From contig NZ_SNWX01000001.1 in assembly GCF_004362045.1 (NCBI RefSeq), positions 255,990 to 319,989 on the forward strand: a DNA stretch of 64,000 nt, given 5' to 3'. Every line of letters starts with the position of its first letter. Within the stretch, counting starts at the first letter, position 1. Origin of the DNA: Halanaerobium saccharolyticum (GTDB taxonomy: Bacteria; Bacillota; Halanaerobiia; Halanaerobiales; Halanaerobiaceae). Below are positions 8,923 through 17,620 of this stretch, in pieces. The translations under genes were made by a program, and so were the position numbers. Under the pieces are notes generated by a model, which ran no database searches, was not told where the DNA came from, and saw only the letters and a program-made list of their open reading frames with translations.

Positions 8923-10870
8923 GGAAAAACAGTTGAATAACCTGACTGCCTTAGGTCTGGAAACCGCGGTTTTTCTGACAGATAATTCTACTGATCCTTT
9001 GATATATGATAAGACAGCTCGACTCTTATATAATGGCTTAGAGGATTTAATTGATCAGCTTCGATTTTATGTAATAGATGGACAGAGGAAAAATTTTAAA
9101 GAAAAAGTTATCTACAGTGAGATTGGATGGAGACCGGGTTATGATTTGATACCATTTTATCAGCTGCCGGAAGAGATAAAAGAGGACAAAGATATATTGA
9201 AATTTGAAGATAATAATCAACCATTTCTATTAATACCGCTAGTTAGTGGTCAACACCTCCTGGGATTAATGGAATTTAGGCTTCAAAAAGATTTAGGATC
9301 TGAACTGCTCCTTGAGATAAAGGAGATGGCATTGGCTATTTCTCTTGGCTTAAGCAGTATGATATTTAAGTTGGATACAATTAGATCTAAAGAGAAGGTA
9401 GATATTTCTATTGAAATTAATAGTCAATTACAGGTTATTGATGATTTAGATACTCTAATTACTACTTTTATGGAAATGATTATTAAAAAGTTTAGATTTG
9501 ATCGTGTTACCACTTTTATTTTTAATGAAGACCAAAAAATAATTCACGGAGAGGGAATCAACGAAAAGGAAGAAAAATATTTGCTTACTGATTATCCAGA
9601 ATTACCGGATTTATCAAATGATTTTACTCCTTTAGAAAATGGACTGGGCTACTGGTTTCCTTTAAAGACAAATACTGCTGTGGTAGGAGTTGTACTTTTT
9701 GATAATATATATACCTTACATCCGTTTTCAGATTTAATTTTAGATAGTCTGCGCATCTTATGCAGTCAATTTGCAAATTCTATTAATAATATTCGTCTTT
9801 TTTCTGATCTGCAAAAATCTGCATTTTACGACAGTTTAACCGGATTACATAACCGTGCTTATTTAGATAAGGTGCTTCCGAGCTATTCTGAGGAAGAGTA
9901 TCTGCCATTAGCGGTGATCGTTGGTGATGTTAATGGTTTAAAAATAACCAATGATGTTTTTGGACATGATGCCGGAGACCAAATCTTAAAGAGTATTGCT
10001 AATATTTTAAGTGAGGCAGTTACCAGTGAGGACCTTATTATTCGCTGGGGTGGTGATGAATTTTTTCTTTTTTTACCGGGCAGGAATAAAACTTATGCAG
10101 AAAATATGTGTAAAACTATTAAAGAAGCCTGTCGCCGGGAAAATAATTCGAAAATTAAATTAAGTATTTCTCTCGGAACAGCTGTCAGAAAAAGCCTGGA
10201 GGATGATCTGGAGACAGTTATGCAGAAGGCTGAAGATAGAATGTATCGGCACAAATTATTGGAGACTAAAGAATTTCGACGTTCTTTGATCAAATCTTTA
10301 AAAGAAACTCTGGAAGAAAGATGTCAGGAAGATGAAGGTCATGGAGAAAGGATGAGCAAACTGGCCCTAGTTTTAGGGGAAGAGATGGGATTAAGAGGGA
10401 CTGAATTAGATGATTTAAAGGCTCTGGCTGTGCTGCACGATATTGGTAAGGTTGCAGTTGATAATAGTATCTTAAATAAAGCCGGACCTTTAACTGAAGA
10501 AGAATGGAGACAAGTAAAAAAACATTCGGAGGCAGGATATAGGATAGCCAAAGCTTCCTTTGAACTCTCTCAAATAGCAGTCTATATTCTATCACATCAC
10601 GAAAATTGGGATGGAAGTGGTTATCCTCTGGGTAAAAAAGGCACTGAAATACCACTGCTTTCCAGAATTATTTCTGTTGTTGATGCTTATGATGTCATGA
10701 CCCACCACAGATCCTATAAAAAAACTTTAAGTCATCAGGAAGCAGTTGAGGAACTCAAGCACTGTGCAGGCCAACAATTTGATCCAGAAATTGTAGATAT
10801 TTTTACTGCAATCATTGATGATTTTCAAGCTGCAGCAGAAAATGCTCCTCTTAAAGATTCTTTCATATAG
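8915..10870 (+). CDS. GAF-GGDEF-HD-GYP bifunctional c-di-GMP protein
   Basis: The protein has 651 residues. About the first 290 form two GAF-like sensory segments. A GGDEF diguanylate cyclase domain follows (DSLTGLHNR near 310, RWGGDEFF near 378), then an HD-GYP phosphodiesterase domain (HDIGK near 507, HHENWDGSGYP near 562-572, DAYDVMT near 590). Both catalytic signatures look intact, so synthesis and hydrolysis of c-di-GMP are both possible. No membrane segment is seen, so it is cytosolic. The start overlaps the solute-binding-like gene by 8 bases, which suggests that this protein acts with that ligand-binding partner. Confidence 0.92.
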   Translation: MNKEKQLNNLTALGLETAVFLTDNSTDPLIYDKTARLLYNGLEDLIDQLRFYVIDGQRKNFKEKVIYSEIGWRPGYDLIPFYQLPEEIKEDKDILKFEDNNQPFLLIPLVSGQHLLGLMEFRLQKDLGSELLLEIKEMALAISLGLSSMIFKLDTIRSKEKVDISIEINSQLQVIDDLDTLITTFMEMIIKKFRFDRVTTFIFNEDQKIIHGEGINEKEEKYLLTDYPELPDLSNDFTPLENGLGYWFPLKTNTAVVGVVLFDNIYTLHPFSDLILDSLRILCSQFANSINNIRLFSDLQKSAFYDSLTGLHNRAYLDKVLPSYSEEEYLPLAVIVGDVNGLKITNDVFGHDAGDQILKSIANILSEAVTSEDLIIRWGGDEFFLFLPGRNKTYAENMCKTIKEACRRENNSKIKLSISLGTAVRKSLEDDLETVMQKAEDRMYRHKLLETKEFRRSLIKSLKETLEERCQEDEGHGERMSKLALVLGEEMGLRGTELDDLKALAVLHDIGKVAVDNSILNKAGPLTEEEWRQVKKHSEAGYRIAKASFELSQIAVYILSHHENWDGSGYPLGKKGTEIPLLSRIISVVDAYDVMTHHRSYKKTLSHQEAVEELKHCAGQQFDPEIVDIFTAIIDDFQAAAENAPLKDSFI

Positions 10871-10949
10871 CTCATTTTCTGTGGGATAATAGTTTTTATA
10901 AAAAATATTTAGATAATATAGACTTCTATAAAGACAAGGAGGAAAGATT

Positions 10950-12374
10950 TTGGCTGAGCAGCAATTAATAATCGATCGTTTTTATAAAACAATAATTGAC
11001 AGTGTTTATGATATGATATTTCTGCATGATTTAGAAGGCAATATTTTGGATGTTAATCAGAAAGCATTTAGAAGTATGTCCTATTCCAAAGAGGAATTAT
11101 GTCAGATGAGAGTTTTTGATCTTCATCCTCAAGATTCTAATAAAGATGTTTACGACCGCAAAAAGGTAAAAAAGCAGTGGCAGGATTGTCCGGTAGGTGA
11201 TTCTGTTCAATTTGAACTTGAACATGTTGATAAAAATGGTGGTAGAATTCCAGTTGAAATTAGTGCTGGCAAAGTAAAAGAAAATGGAAGGGAATATTTT
11301 TTAGCTTTTGTTAGAGATATTTCGATTCGTAAAGAAAAAGAAGAAAAGATTAAATATATAAGTTATCATGATCATTTGACCGGTTTATACAACCGCCGCT
11401 ATTTTGAAAAAGAATTAGCCAGAATTGACAGCTCAATGCTTCCTTTAAGTGTCATTATGGGGGATTTAAATGGTTTGAAAATTGTTAACAACAGCCATGG
11501 ACATACAACAGGCGATAAAATTCTGGTTAAGGCAGCTGAAATTTTAGAAGCCTCTGTGCCTGAACAGGGAATGGTAGCTCGCTATGGTGGGGATGAATTT
11601 ATTATGATGCTTCCCAATCTGAATAATCGAGAATCTCATCAGATATTATATCAGATTAAAGAAAGATGCAGCAGAATTAAAGCCGGTAATTTTCCTATTT
11701 CAATTGGAATGGGAATAGCTACCATGAATAATTTGCAGGAAAATATTAATGATATAATTAAAATTGCTGATAAAGAAATGAATCATAATAAGCTTTTAGA
11801 AACAAATAGTGCTAATAATAAAATGGTAAAAGGCCTGCTTAGTGCTCTCGGTGCTAAAAGTGATGAAACGGTTGATCATACAGAGCGAATGACAGTTTTG
11901 GCGCGCAAAATGGGTAAGCAGTTGGGAATACATAACTCAGAATTAAATAGGTTATCTTTACTGGCAACTCTCCATGATATTGGTAAAACCTCAATTCCTG
12001 CCAGTACTTTAAATAAGCCGGGAAAACTTAATGATAAAGAATGGGAAATGATTAAAGGACATCCTTCACGCGGCTATAAAATTGCATCTGCTACCAGTGA
12101 ATTTGCCGTGGTTGCAGAAGAAATACTCTCACATCACGAAAGATGGAATGGTAGTGGTTATCCCAGAGGTTTAAGAGCTAAAGAGATTCCGTAGTTAGCC
12201 AGGATAATCTCTATTGTAGATGCCTATGACGTTATGATTTCTGGTCGTCCTTACCAAAAGGGAATTTCTATTCAAGAAGCTCTGACTGAAATCGAAATCT
12301 GTGCCGGAAGACAGTTTGATCCTCAACTTGCCAGAGAATTTATAAAAATGATAAGAAATGAATCAACAAAATGA
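10950..12374 (+). pseudogene. PAS-GGDEF-HD-GYP gene interrupted by in-frame TAG
   Basis: A TTG start at 10950 follows AAGGAGG. The frame encodes a PAS domain (about 1-125), GGDEF (YGGDEF near 212) and HD-GYP (HDIGK near 342, HHERWNGSGYP near 397-407). At 12192-12194 a TAG stops it at codon 415. The same frame continues for 59 codons with clear family sequence (LARIISIVDAYDVM ... GRQFDPQLA) to a TGA at 12372-12374. The preceding gene reads EIPLLSRIISVVDAYDVM at the same place, so TAG stands at a leucine position and a single T-to-A change from TTG explains it. The truncated 414-residue product would keep the GGDEF domain but lose the conserved DAYDVM part of HD-GYP. Amber readthrough or a base-call error are alternatives. 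Confidence 0.88.
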
Positions 12375-12423
12375 AAAAAATTCTGGAATTAGTAACACAA
12401 CTCTTAAAACAGGAGGAAATACT

Positions 12424-14355
12424 TTGAGTAGAAAAAGTTTAACTTTTATTTTCTTAATTTTCATTATTTTTTTAATGTATTCAATTTCCACTTCTGCTCA
12501 ATCAGAACCTGTGGCACTGGATCTGCGTAATTCCAATCTTTCCGAAAATATAATTAATCTTGATGGAAACTGGGAATTTTACTGGCAGGAACTTTTGCAG
12601 CCTGGCGAATTTAACCAGCAGTCCGAAACAGAATTTGTGGAACTTCCGGCTGCCTGGAATGGCTATAATTTAGATGGAGAAAGCCTGTCCGGAAATGGAT
12701 ATGCAACTTATCGAAAAACACTTAACTTAAAAGCAGGTGAGCAGTATGGACTTAAAATTCCAAGAATTTTTACCTCCTATAAACTCTGGCTTAATGGCCA
12801 GCAGCTTGCTTCAGCGGGGATGGTAGCAGAAAGCAGAGCTGAATCAGCTCCTCAATATTTACCTCAGACAGTATTTTTTGAAGCAGCTGCAGAAACAGAA
12901 TTAGTAATTCAGGTTTCTAATTTTAGCCACCGGAGCGGGGGTATTTTAGAATCAATTAAAATTTCTGATAAAGATAATATTCTGGCTCTAAATAATAAGA
13001 ATCTGGCCTATGATATATTTCTTTTTGGCAGTATACTAATTATGGGAGTTTATCATCTAATTTTATTTTTAAAACGAAGAAACGAATATTCTCTGCTTTA
13101 TTTTGGACTTTTTTGTGTCCTGGTTAGTTTTAGAACAATTTTAGTGGGGGAAATCTATTTTATTCAGGTTTTATCTGATTTCAGCTGGGAAATTGCCCAC
13201 AAGCTGCAGACTCTCTCTTTTTATCTGGGGGTTCTGGTAATTACAGGATTTTTTTATGAGGTATTTAATTCATTTTTTAGTGAGAAACTGCTTAAAGTAT
13301 TTACTTTAGCAATTATTCCTTTTATCCTGGTTGTACTTTTTACACCGGCCAGAATTTTTACTTTAGTAAATCCTGCTTTTCAACTTTTAACATTAATTAT
13401 TATCTGCTATCTATTATTCATTTTTTATAAGGTATTTAAAACCGATATAATTCAAAAAAAGAATCTGACTTCCCTGTATATAATGATTGGGGCGCTGGCA
13501 CTTTTTATAACTGTACTTAATGACATTGGTTTTTTGAGTATTTTGCGGGCTGACCAAAAATTATTTAACGATTTATTTGTAGTGGGTAATTTATCTTCTT
13601 TAGGATTTTTAATTTTCATTTTTACTGATTCTTTAGCTCTGGCGGTAAAGTATTCTGATACCTTTGTTGAAAATGAAAAGCTGGCAGGTGAGCTGCTTGA
13701 GTTAAATAAAAACCTTGAAAATAAAGTTCGGGCAAGAACCAGTGAGCTATTTGAATCTAATGCCAAAATTAGAGAGCAGAAAAAGGATTTAGAAAAAGCA
13801 AATAGTAGTTTAGAAAATCTGGCAAATAAAGATGCTTTAACAATGATCTGGAACCGTCGCTATTTTGATCAGCAGTTCACTCTGGAATGGAGGCGAGCTC
13901 TGCGGAGTCAAACGTCACTTTCTCTTTTATTTATTGATATTGATGACTTTAAAATATATAATGATCAATTTGGCCATGATGCCGGAGATATCTGTCTGCA
14001 GAAAGTTGCAGGAGCCATTACTCAGTCGGTAAAAAGAGCGGGGGAGCTGGCAGCGCGTTTTGGAGGGGAAGAGTTTGTAGTTTTACTGCCGGAAATAGAG
14101 AGCAAAAAAGTTAAGGCAGCTGCAGAATTGATAAGGGAAAATATAGGGAAGCTGCAGCTCAGTTCACCTCTGACGGGCAGTGTAACAGCAAGTATTGGGG
14201 CAGCCAGTATAGTTCCTGCAGCTGAGATGAAGGAAAACGAGTTAATAATAGCTGCTGATCAGGCTATGTATCTGGCAAAAAAAGCAGGTAAAAATTTGAT
14301 TGAAGTATATGATAAAAATAAGAAAGAGCAGTATATAAAAACCAGTAGTATATAA
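12424..14355 (+). CDS. 7TMR-DISM diguanylate cyclase (membrane GGDEF protein)
   Basis: I choose TTG at 12424 because AGGAGG lies at 12411-12416 and the product then begins with a signal peptide (SRKSLTFIFLIFIIFLMYSISTSAQ). An upstream ATG at 12358 would add 22 residues, overlapping the broken gene, with no ribosome site. The mature protein has an extracytoplasmic beta-sandwich (about 30-190; LDGNWEFYW, YRKTLNL, KLWLNGQQL), seven predicted membrane helices (about 195-410), a coiled coil (about 420-465) and a GGDEF domain with GGEEF near 547. This is the 7TMR-DISM architecture, which couples an external ligand to c-di-GMP synthesis. A convergent terminator follows. Confidence 0.9.
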   Translation: MSRKSLTFIFLIFIIFLMYSISTSAQSEPVALDLRNSNLSENIINLDGNWEFYWQELLQPGEFNQQSETEFVELPAAWNGYNLDGESLSGNGYATYRKTLNLKAGEQYGLKIPRIFTSYKLWLNGQQLASAGMVAESRAESAPQYLPQTVFFEAAAETELVIQVSNFSHRSGGILESIKISDKDNILALNNKNLAYDIFLFGSILIMGVYHLILFLKRRNEYSLLYFGLFCVLVSFRTILVGEIYFIQVLSDFSWEIAHKLQTLSFYLGVLVITGFFYEVFNSFFSEKLLKVFTLAIIPFILVVLFTPARIFTLVNPAFQLLTLIIICYLLFIFYKVFKTDIIQKKNLTSLYIMIGALALFITVLNDIGFLSILRADQKLFNDLFVVGNLSSLGFLIFIFTDSLALAVKYSDTFVENEKLAGELLELNKNLENKVRARTSELFESNAKIREQKKDLEKANSSLENLANKDALTMIWNRRYFDQQFTLEWRRALRSQTSLSLLFIDIDDFKIYNDQFGHDAGDICLQKVAGAITQSVKRAGELAARFGGEEFVVLLPEIESKKVKAAAELIRENIGKLQLSSPLTGSVTASIGAASIVPAAEMKENELIIAADQAMYLAKKAGKNLIEVYDKNKKEQYIKTSSI

Positions 14356-14357
14356 AA

Positions 14358-14381
14358 AACCAGTCCTGAAAAGGACTGGTT
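14358..14381. terminator. Bidirectional terminator between convergent genes
   Basis: AACCAGTCC (14358-14366) and GGACTGGTT (14373-14381) form a perfect 9-bp stem with a 6-base loop. It lies between a gene ending at 14355 on + and one ending at 14390 on -. A-rich and T-containing flanks allow use in both directions. Confidence 0.85.
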
Positions 14382-14389
14382 AATAACTA

Positions 14390-14857
14390 TCAGCGTGTAT
14401 ATTCACCTTTTAAAACACCCTTCTGCAGGATATGACCTTCCATTGCCTCCAGCAGAGTTTCTTTGTCGGCTCCAGCTTCTAAATCCAGCTTATCCTCCAG
14501 CGCATAGACAAAAAATCTGTAGGTGTGGACTCCAGAGGGAGGTGCCGGGCCTCTGTAGCCTAATTCATTGAAATCATTTTTACCCTGTAGTGCTCCTTTA
14601 AGTCCTTTGACCTCTTCTTTTCTTTCAATATTCTTTGAGATTTCATTGATCTCTGCCGGGATATTCCAGATCAGCCAGTGGGTAAAGGCTCCCGATGGAG
14701 CATCTGGATCATCGACAATCACAGCCAGAGTTTCCGCTTCAGCCGGAATATTTTCAATTATCAGTGGCGGCGATATATCTCTCCCATCAGCTGTATACTC
14801 TCCCGGAATAAAACCACCGTCTTCAAAGGCAGATTTAATAACCAGATCTTCTCCCAT
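14390..14857 (-). CDS. YbhB/YbcL family protein (PEBP, Raf kinase inhibitor-like)
   Basis: A 155-residue phosphatidylethanolamine-binding-protein-family member. It shows the ligand-pocket motifs DISPPLIIENIP, VDDPDAPSGAFTHWLIWNIP (the DPDAP signature) and YRGPAPPSGVHTYRFFVYAL (the GPxPPxGxHxY signature). Bacterial members are small, usually cytosolic or periplasmic, and have no settled function. No signal peptide is present here. The gene is alone on its strand, with an AAAGGAGG-like ribosome site upstream of the ATG at 14857. Confidence 0.93.
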   Translation of the reverse strand: MGEDLVIKSAFEDGGFIPGEYTADGRDISPPLIIENIPAEAETLAVIVDDPDAPSGAFTHWLIWNIPAEINEISKNIERKEEVKGLKGALQGKNDFNELGYRGPAPPSGVHTYRFFVYALEDKLDLEAGADKETLLEAMEGHILQKGVLKGEYTR

Positions 14858-15011
14858 AGCTTGGCCTCCTTTCGTCTTCTAAAAAGTTATCCGTCACTCG
14901 CCATCCTTATATTTGTCCAACTTCAGTCCTTTTGCTTTCAATTATATAATAACAAAAAGTATTCAGAAAATAAAGGTTATTTACTGGGAGAGGATTAAAT
15001 CAAAAAAATAC

Positions 15012-15040
15012 TTTTGCTTGCTAAAGGATTGTGATATAAT
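15012..15040 (+). promoter_or_regulatory. Probable sigma-A promoter of amino acid binding protein
   Basis: TATAAT at 15035-15040 is a perfect -10. At 17-base spacing the -35 would be TTTTGC (15012-15017), which is weak. The interval 14858-15138 otherwise holds only the short upstream region of the leftward gene and a 98-base leader. Confidence 0.5.
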
Positions 15041-15138
15041 AAGTCTTAAGATAAATTTCTACTTATTTTAAAAGTACTAGTTAAAGAAACTGGGTAGAAG
15101 CGAGAAGAGAGAGCACAAATTAAAGGAGGAAAATATTT

Positions 15139-15879
15139 ATGAAATTTAAGAAGAGTTTAGTTTTTATTTTTGTTGTGGCGGCTGTCTTAGTTTTAAGTTC
15201 AGGTGTAATGGCTCAGACCTATGTAGTAGGTACTAATGCCAGCTTTCCACCATTTGAATATGTAGAAGAGGGTGAAATTGTAGGCTTTGATATTGAACTG
15301 ATTAAAGAAATTGCTAAACTGCAGGGCTTTGAGGTAGAGGTAAGAGATATTAGTTTTGATTCTCTAATTCCAGGACTTGCTTCAGGTAGCCTTGACATTG
15401 TGGCTGCCGGAATGACCATTACCGAAAAAAGAGAAGAAGTTGTGGATTTCTCTGAACCCTATTATTCAGCCAATCAGTCTGTACTGGTTCACGAAGAATC
15501 TGATGCCAATTTGACCGTTCTTTTTGGCAATCATGATATTGGAGTTCAGACAGGTACTACTGGAGATACCTGGGTAAGAGAAAATCTGATTCAAACTGAC
15601 ATTCTGACAGGTGAGATCAGAAATTATGATTCCTATGTTTTTGTAATTAGAGATCTTTCTAACCAGAATATCGATGCAGCTGTACTTGATAAGCCGGTTG
15701 CTGAAACTTACAGCCAGAACAATCCTGTCCAGGTCGTTGCTGAAATTATCACTGGCGAAGAATACGGAATTGCTGTTGGAGAAGGAAATGAAGAACTGCT
15801 GGCAGAAATCAACGCCGGTCTGGAAAAAGTAAAGAACAATGGCACCATGGAAAAACTAATCCAGAAGTATTTTGAATAA
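15139..15879 (+). CDS. Polar amino acid ABC transporter substrate-binding protein
   Basis: This is a 246-residue SBP family 3 protein. It has a signal peptide of about 25 residues ending VMAQ, without the cysteine of a lipobox, so the mature protein should be soluble in the periplasm. Family motifs are clear: NASFPPFEYVEEGEIVGFDIELIKEIA, DSLIPGLASGSLDIVAAGMTIT, REEVVDFSEPYY and GIAVGEGNEELLAEIN. An AAAGGAGG site precedes the ATG. It is separated from its permease genes by a stem-loop and a second promoter, so the binding protein can be made in excess. The likely substrates are glutamine, arginine, or similar polar amino acids. Confidence 0.93.
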   Translation: MKFKKSLVFIFVVAAVLVLSSGVMAQTYVVGTNASFPPFEYVEEGEIVGFDIELIKEIAKLQGFEVEVRDISFDSLIPGLASGSLDIVAAGMTITEKREEVVDFSEPYYSANQSVLVHEESDANLTVLFGNHDIGVQTGTTGDTWVRENLIQTDILTGEIRNYDSYVFVIRDLSNQNIDAAVLDKPVAETYSQNNPVQVVAEIITGEEYGIAVGEGNEELLAEINAGLEKVKNNGTMEKLIQKYFE

Positions 15880-15913
15880 GCTTGACCAATAATAGACTAG
15901 CATAATAAAAACA

Positions 15914-15977
15914 GGGCTTTTCCCGTGTTTCTAATTAATGAAGTTAAAAATTAATTGTCTGCGGGAAGAGTCCTTTT
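15914..15977 (+). terminator. Branched stem-loop, terminator or attenuator after binding-protein gene
   Basis: GGGCTTTTCCCG (15914-15925) pairs with CGGGAAGAGTCC (15962-15973) as a 12-bp stem with two G-U pairs, followed by TTTT. Its loop contains an inner perfect stem AATTAAT/ATTAATT. It sits between the binding-protein and permease genes. The rest of 15880-16185 holds the promoter listed next and an untranslated leader of about 150 bases in which I see nothing else. Confidence 0.65.
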
Positions 15978-15997
15978 AAAATTTGTACTGTCCGGGT

Positions 15998-16026
15998 TTG
16001 ATTTATTTAAACTAAGTAGATATAAT
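15998..16026 (+). promoter_or_regulatory. Sigma-A promoter for permease operon
   Basis: TTGATT at 15998-16003 and a perfect TATAAT at 16021-16026 are 17 bases apart. The promoter would drive the permease-ATPase-permease genes independently of the binding-protein gene. Confidence 0.7.
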
Positions 16027-16185
16027 ATTATCTGGGTTATAAGTTAAAAGGGTAATTGTGGACTTCTTTATTTTTTGAACATAATTCAAATGCTTTATCT
16101 TTTTTGCTTATCATCTAAGCTAAATTAATTTGGATTGAGCTTAAAAATCAAATTCTGACAATAATTATTTTAGAAAGGACAGATT

Positions 16186-16872
16186 ATGGAGAATTTAGAA
16201 TTAATTATAGACGCACTCCCCTATCTTTTAGAGGGAACTCTGGTTACAATTCAGCTTACCTTCTGGAGTCTTTTAATCGGGATAGTAGTTGGGCTTCCAG
16301 TTGCCTTTGCTCAGGTTTACGGCAATAAAGTGCTGCAGGGAATTGTGGCAGTTTATGAACGCCTGGCCCGCAGTATTCCCCTGCTGGTAATGCTTTTGCT
16401 GATTAATTATGGCCTGCCGAGGCTGGGATTAAGAATCCCAATTTTTACCGCAGCTGTAATCGGAATTGGACTCCGCTCTGCAGCCTATCAGTCACAGATT
16501 TATAGAGGAGCAATTCAGTCAGTGGGCGGCTCTCAGATGAAAGCAGCTCGTTCTTTAGGAATGGGCAAATTAAAGGCCTTTTTTTATATCATTGCCCCCC
16601 AGGCAATTAGAATTGCCATTCCCCCTGTGGCCAATGAATCTGCAATTGTACTTAAAGATACCTCCCTGGCCTTTACCATTGGAGTCGTGGAGCTTTTAAG
16701 ACAGGGAGAATATTTTATTGCAACATCCAATGAGCCGATGGTAATTTATTTAACCATTGCAGCAATTTATTTTATACTAACTACTATAGTTAACGGCGGT
16801 CTATCCCTATTTGAGAAAAAATATCAGATTCCCGGGATAGGTATTGAAGGAGGACATTCAGATGCCTACTAA
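16186..16872 (+). CDS. Amino acid ABC transporter permease (HisM/GlnP type), first
   Basis: The product is a 228-residue inner-membrane permease with about five helices. It contains the HEAA-type coupling region SQIYRGAIQSVGGSQMKAARSLGMGKLKAFFYIIAPQAIRIAIPP, standard for the polar amino acid (PAAT) family. Another motif, ARSIPLLVMLLLINYGLP, is typical of the family. The start is ATG 16186 after GAAAGGAC. Its end overlaps the ATPase start by 11 bases. A second, different permease follows the ATPase, so the transporter is probably a heterodimer in the membrane. Confidence 0.92.
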   Translation: MENLELIIDALPYLLEGTLVTIQLTFWSLLIGIVVGLPVAFAQVYGNKVLQGIVAVYERLARSIPLLVMLLLINYGLPRLGLRIPIFTAAVIGIGLRSAAYQSQIYRGAIQSVGGSQMKAARSLGMGKLKAFFYIIAPQAIRIAIPPVANESAIVLKDTSLAFTIGVVELLRQGEYFIATSNEPMVIYLTIAAIYFILTTIVNGGLSLFEKKYQIPGIGIEGGHSDAY

Positions 16873-17620
16873 GCATTTATTAAAAATAGAGGATTTACAC
16901 CACAGTTTTGGGGAAGAGGAAGTACTTAAAGGAATCTCTTTTTCTCTAGATAAGGGAGAAACCAAGGTTATTGTTGGTCCCAGTGGAACCGGTAAGAGTA
17001 CAATTTTAAATAATATTATCCGGCTGGTGCCGCCCAAGAAAGGAAAAATTTATTTAGAAGATACCGAAATTACTTCTGCCAAAAAAATAAATGAGATCAG
17101 ACAGCAGATCGGTTTTGTTTTCCAGGATTTTGGTCTATTTAATCACCTGACCGCAAAGGGAAATATTATGATCGGTCTGACCAAAGTTAAAAAAATGAAC
17201 AAAAAAGAGGCAGAAGACCTGGCCCTGTTGGAGCTGGACCGGGTTGGACTGAAAGAATATGCGGATTCCTATCCTTCACAGCTGTCGGGGGGCCAGAAAC
17301 AGCGGGTTGGAATTGCCAGAGCGCTGGCCATGCAGCCCAAATTAATTTTGTTTGATGAGCCTACCTCTTCGCTGGATCCGGAACTTACCGGAGAGGTGCT
17401 TAAGGTTATGCGCAACCTGGCTGAAGAAGGAATGACTATGCTGGTTGTGACTCATGAGATGGGATTTGCCCGCAGTGTTGCTGATGAGTTGATTTTTATG
17501 GAAGCTGGTAAGATTGTTGAACAGGGAAATCCGGAAAAACTATTTACTGATCCCGATCATCAGAGAACCAGGGAATTTCTCTTTCAGCTGACTGATTTAT
17601 ATGGTGAGGGTGAGAACTAA
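16862..17620 (+). CDS. Amino acid ABC transporter ATP-binding protein
   Basis: This 252-residue ATPase of the GlnQ/HisP type shows Walker A GPSGTGKST, signature LSGGQKQRVGIARAL, Walker B LILFDEPTSSLD and switch His in VVTHEMGFA. I choose ATG at 16862 because AAGGAGG at 16847-16853 precedes it. A longer frame from 16844 would start inside that site. It overlaps the permease before it by 11 bases, and its TAA overlaps the ATG of the next permease (TAATG at 17618-17622), which implies stoichiometric translation. Confidence 0.95.
   Translation: MPTKHLLKIEDLHHSFGEEEVLKGISFSLDKGETKVIVGPSGTGKSTILNNIIRLVPPKKGKIYLEDTEITSAKKINEIRQQIGFVFQDFGLFNHLTAKGNIMIGLTKVKKMNKKEAEDLALLELDRVGLKEYADSYPSQLSGGQKQRVGIARALAMQPKLILFDEPTSSLDPELTGEVLKVMRNLAEEGMTMLVVTHEMGFARSVADELIFMEAGKIVEQGNPEKLFTDPDHQRTREFLFQLTDLYGEGEN

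Noticed and set aside
10290..10655. Minus-strand ORFs under the HD-GYP domain
   Set aside because: The plus-strand frame carries intact HD-GYP motifs; the antisense frames have no recognisable features.
12192..12194. Pyrrolysine as the intended residue at the TAG
   Set aside because: The paralogue has leucine at the position, no pyl genes are in the window, and one base change explains the codon. Kept only as an alternative in the findings.
14568..14998. Two plus-strand ORFs over the YbhB-like gene
   Set aside because: They are antisense frames of the PEBP gene, which has all family motifs on the minus strand.
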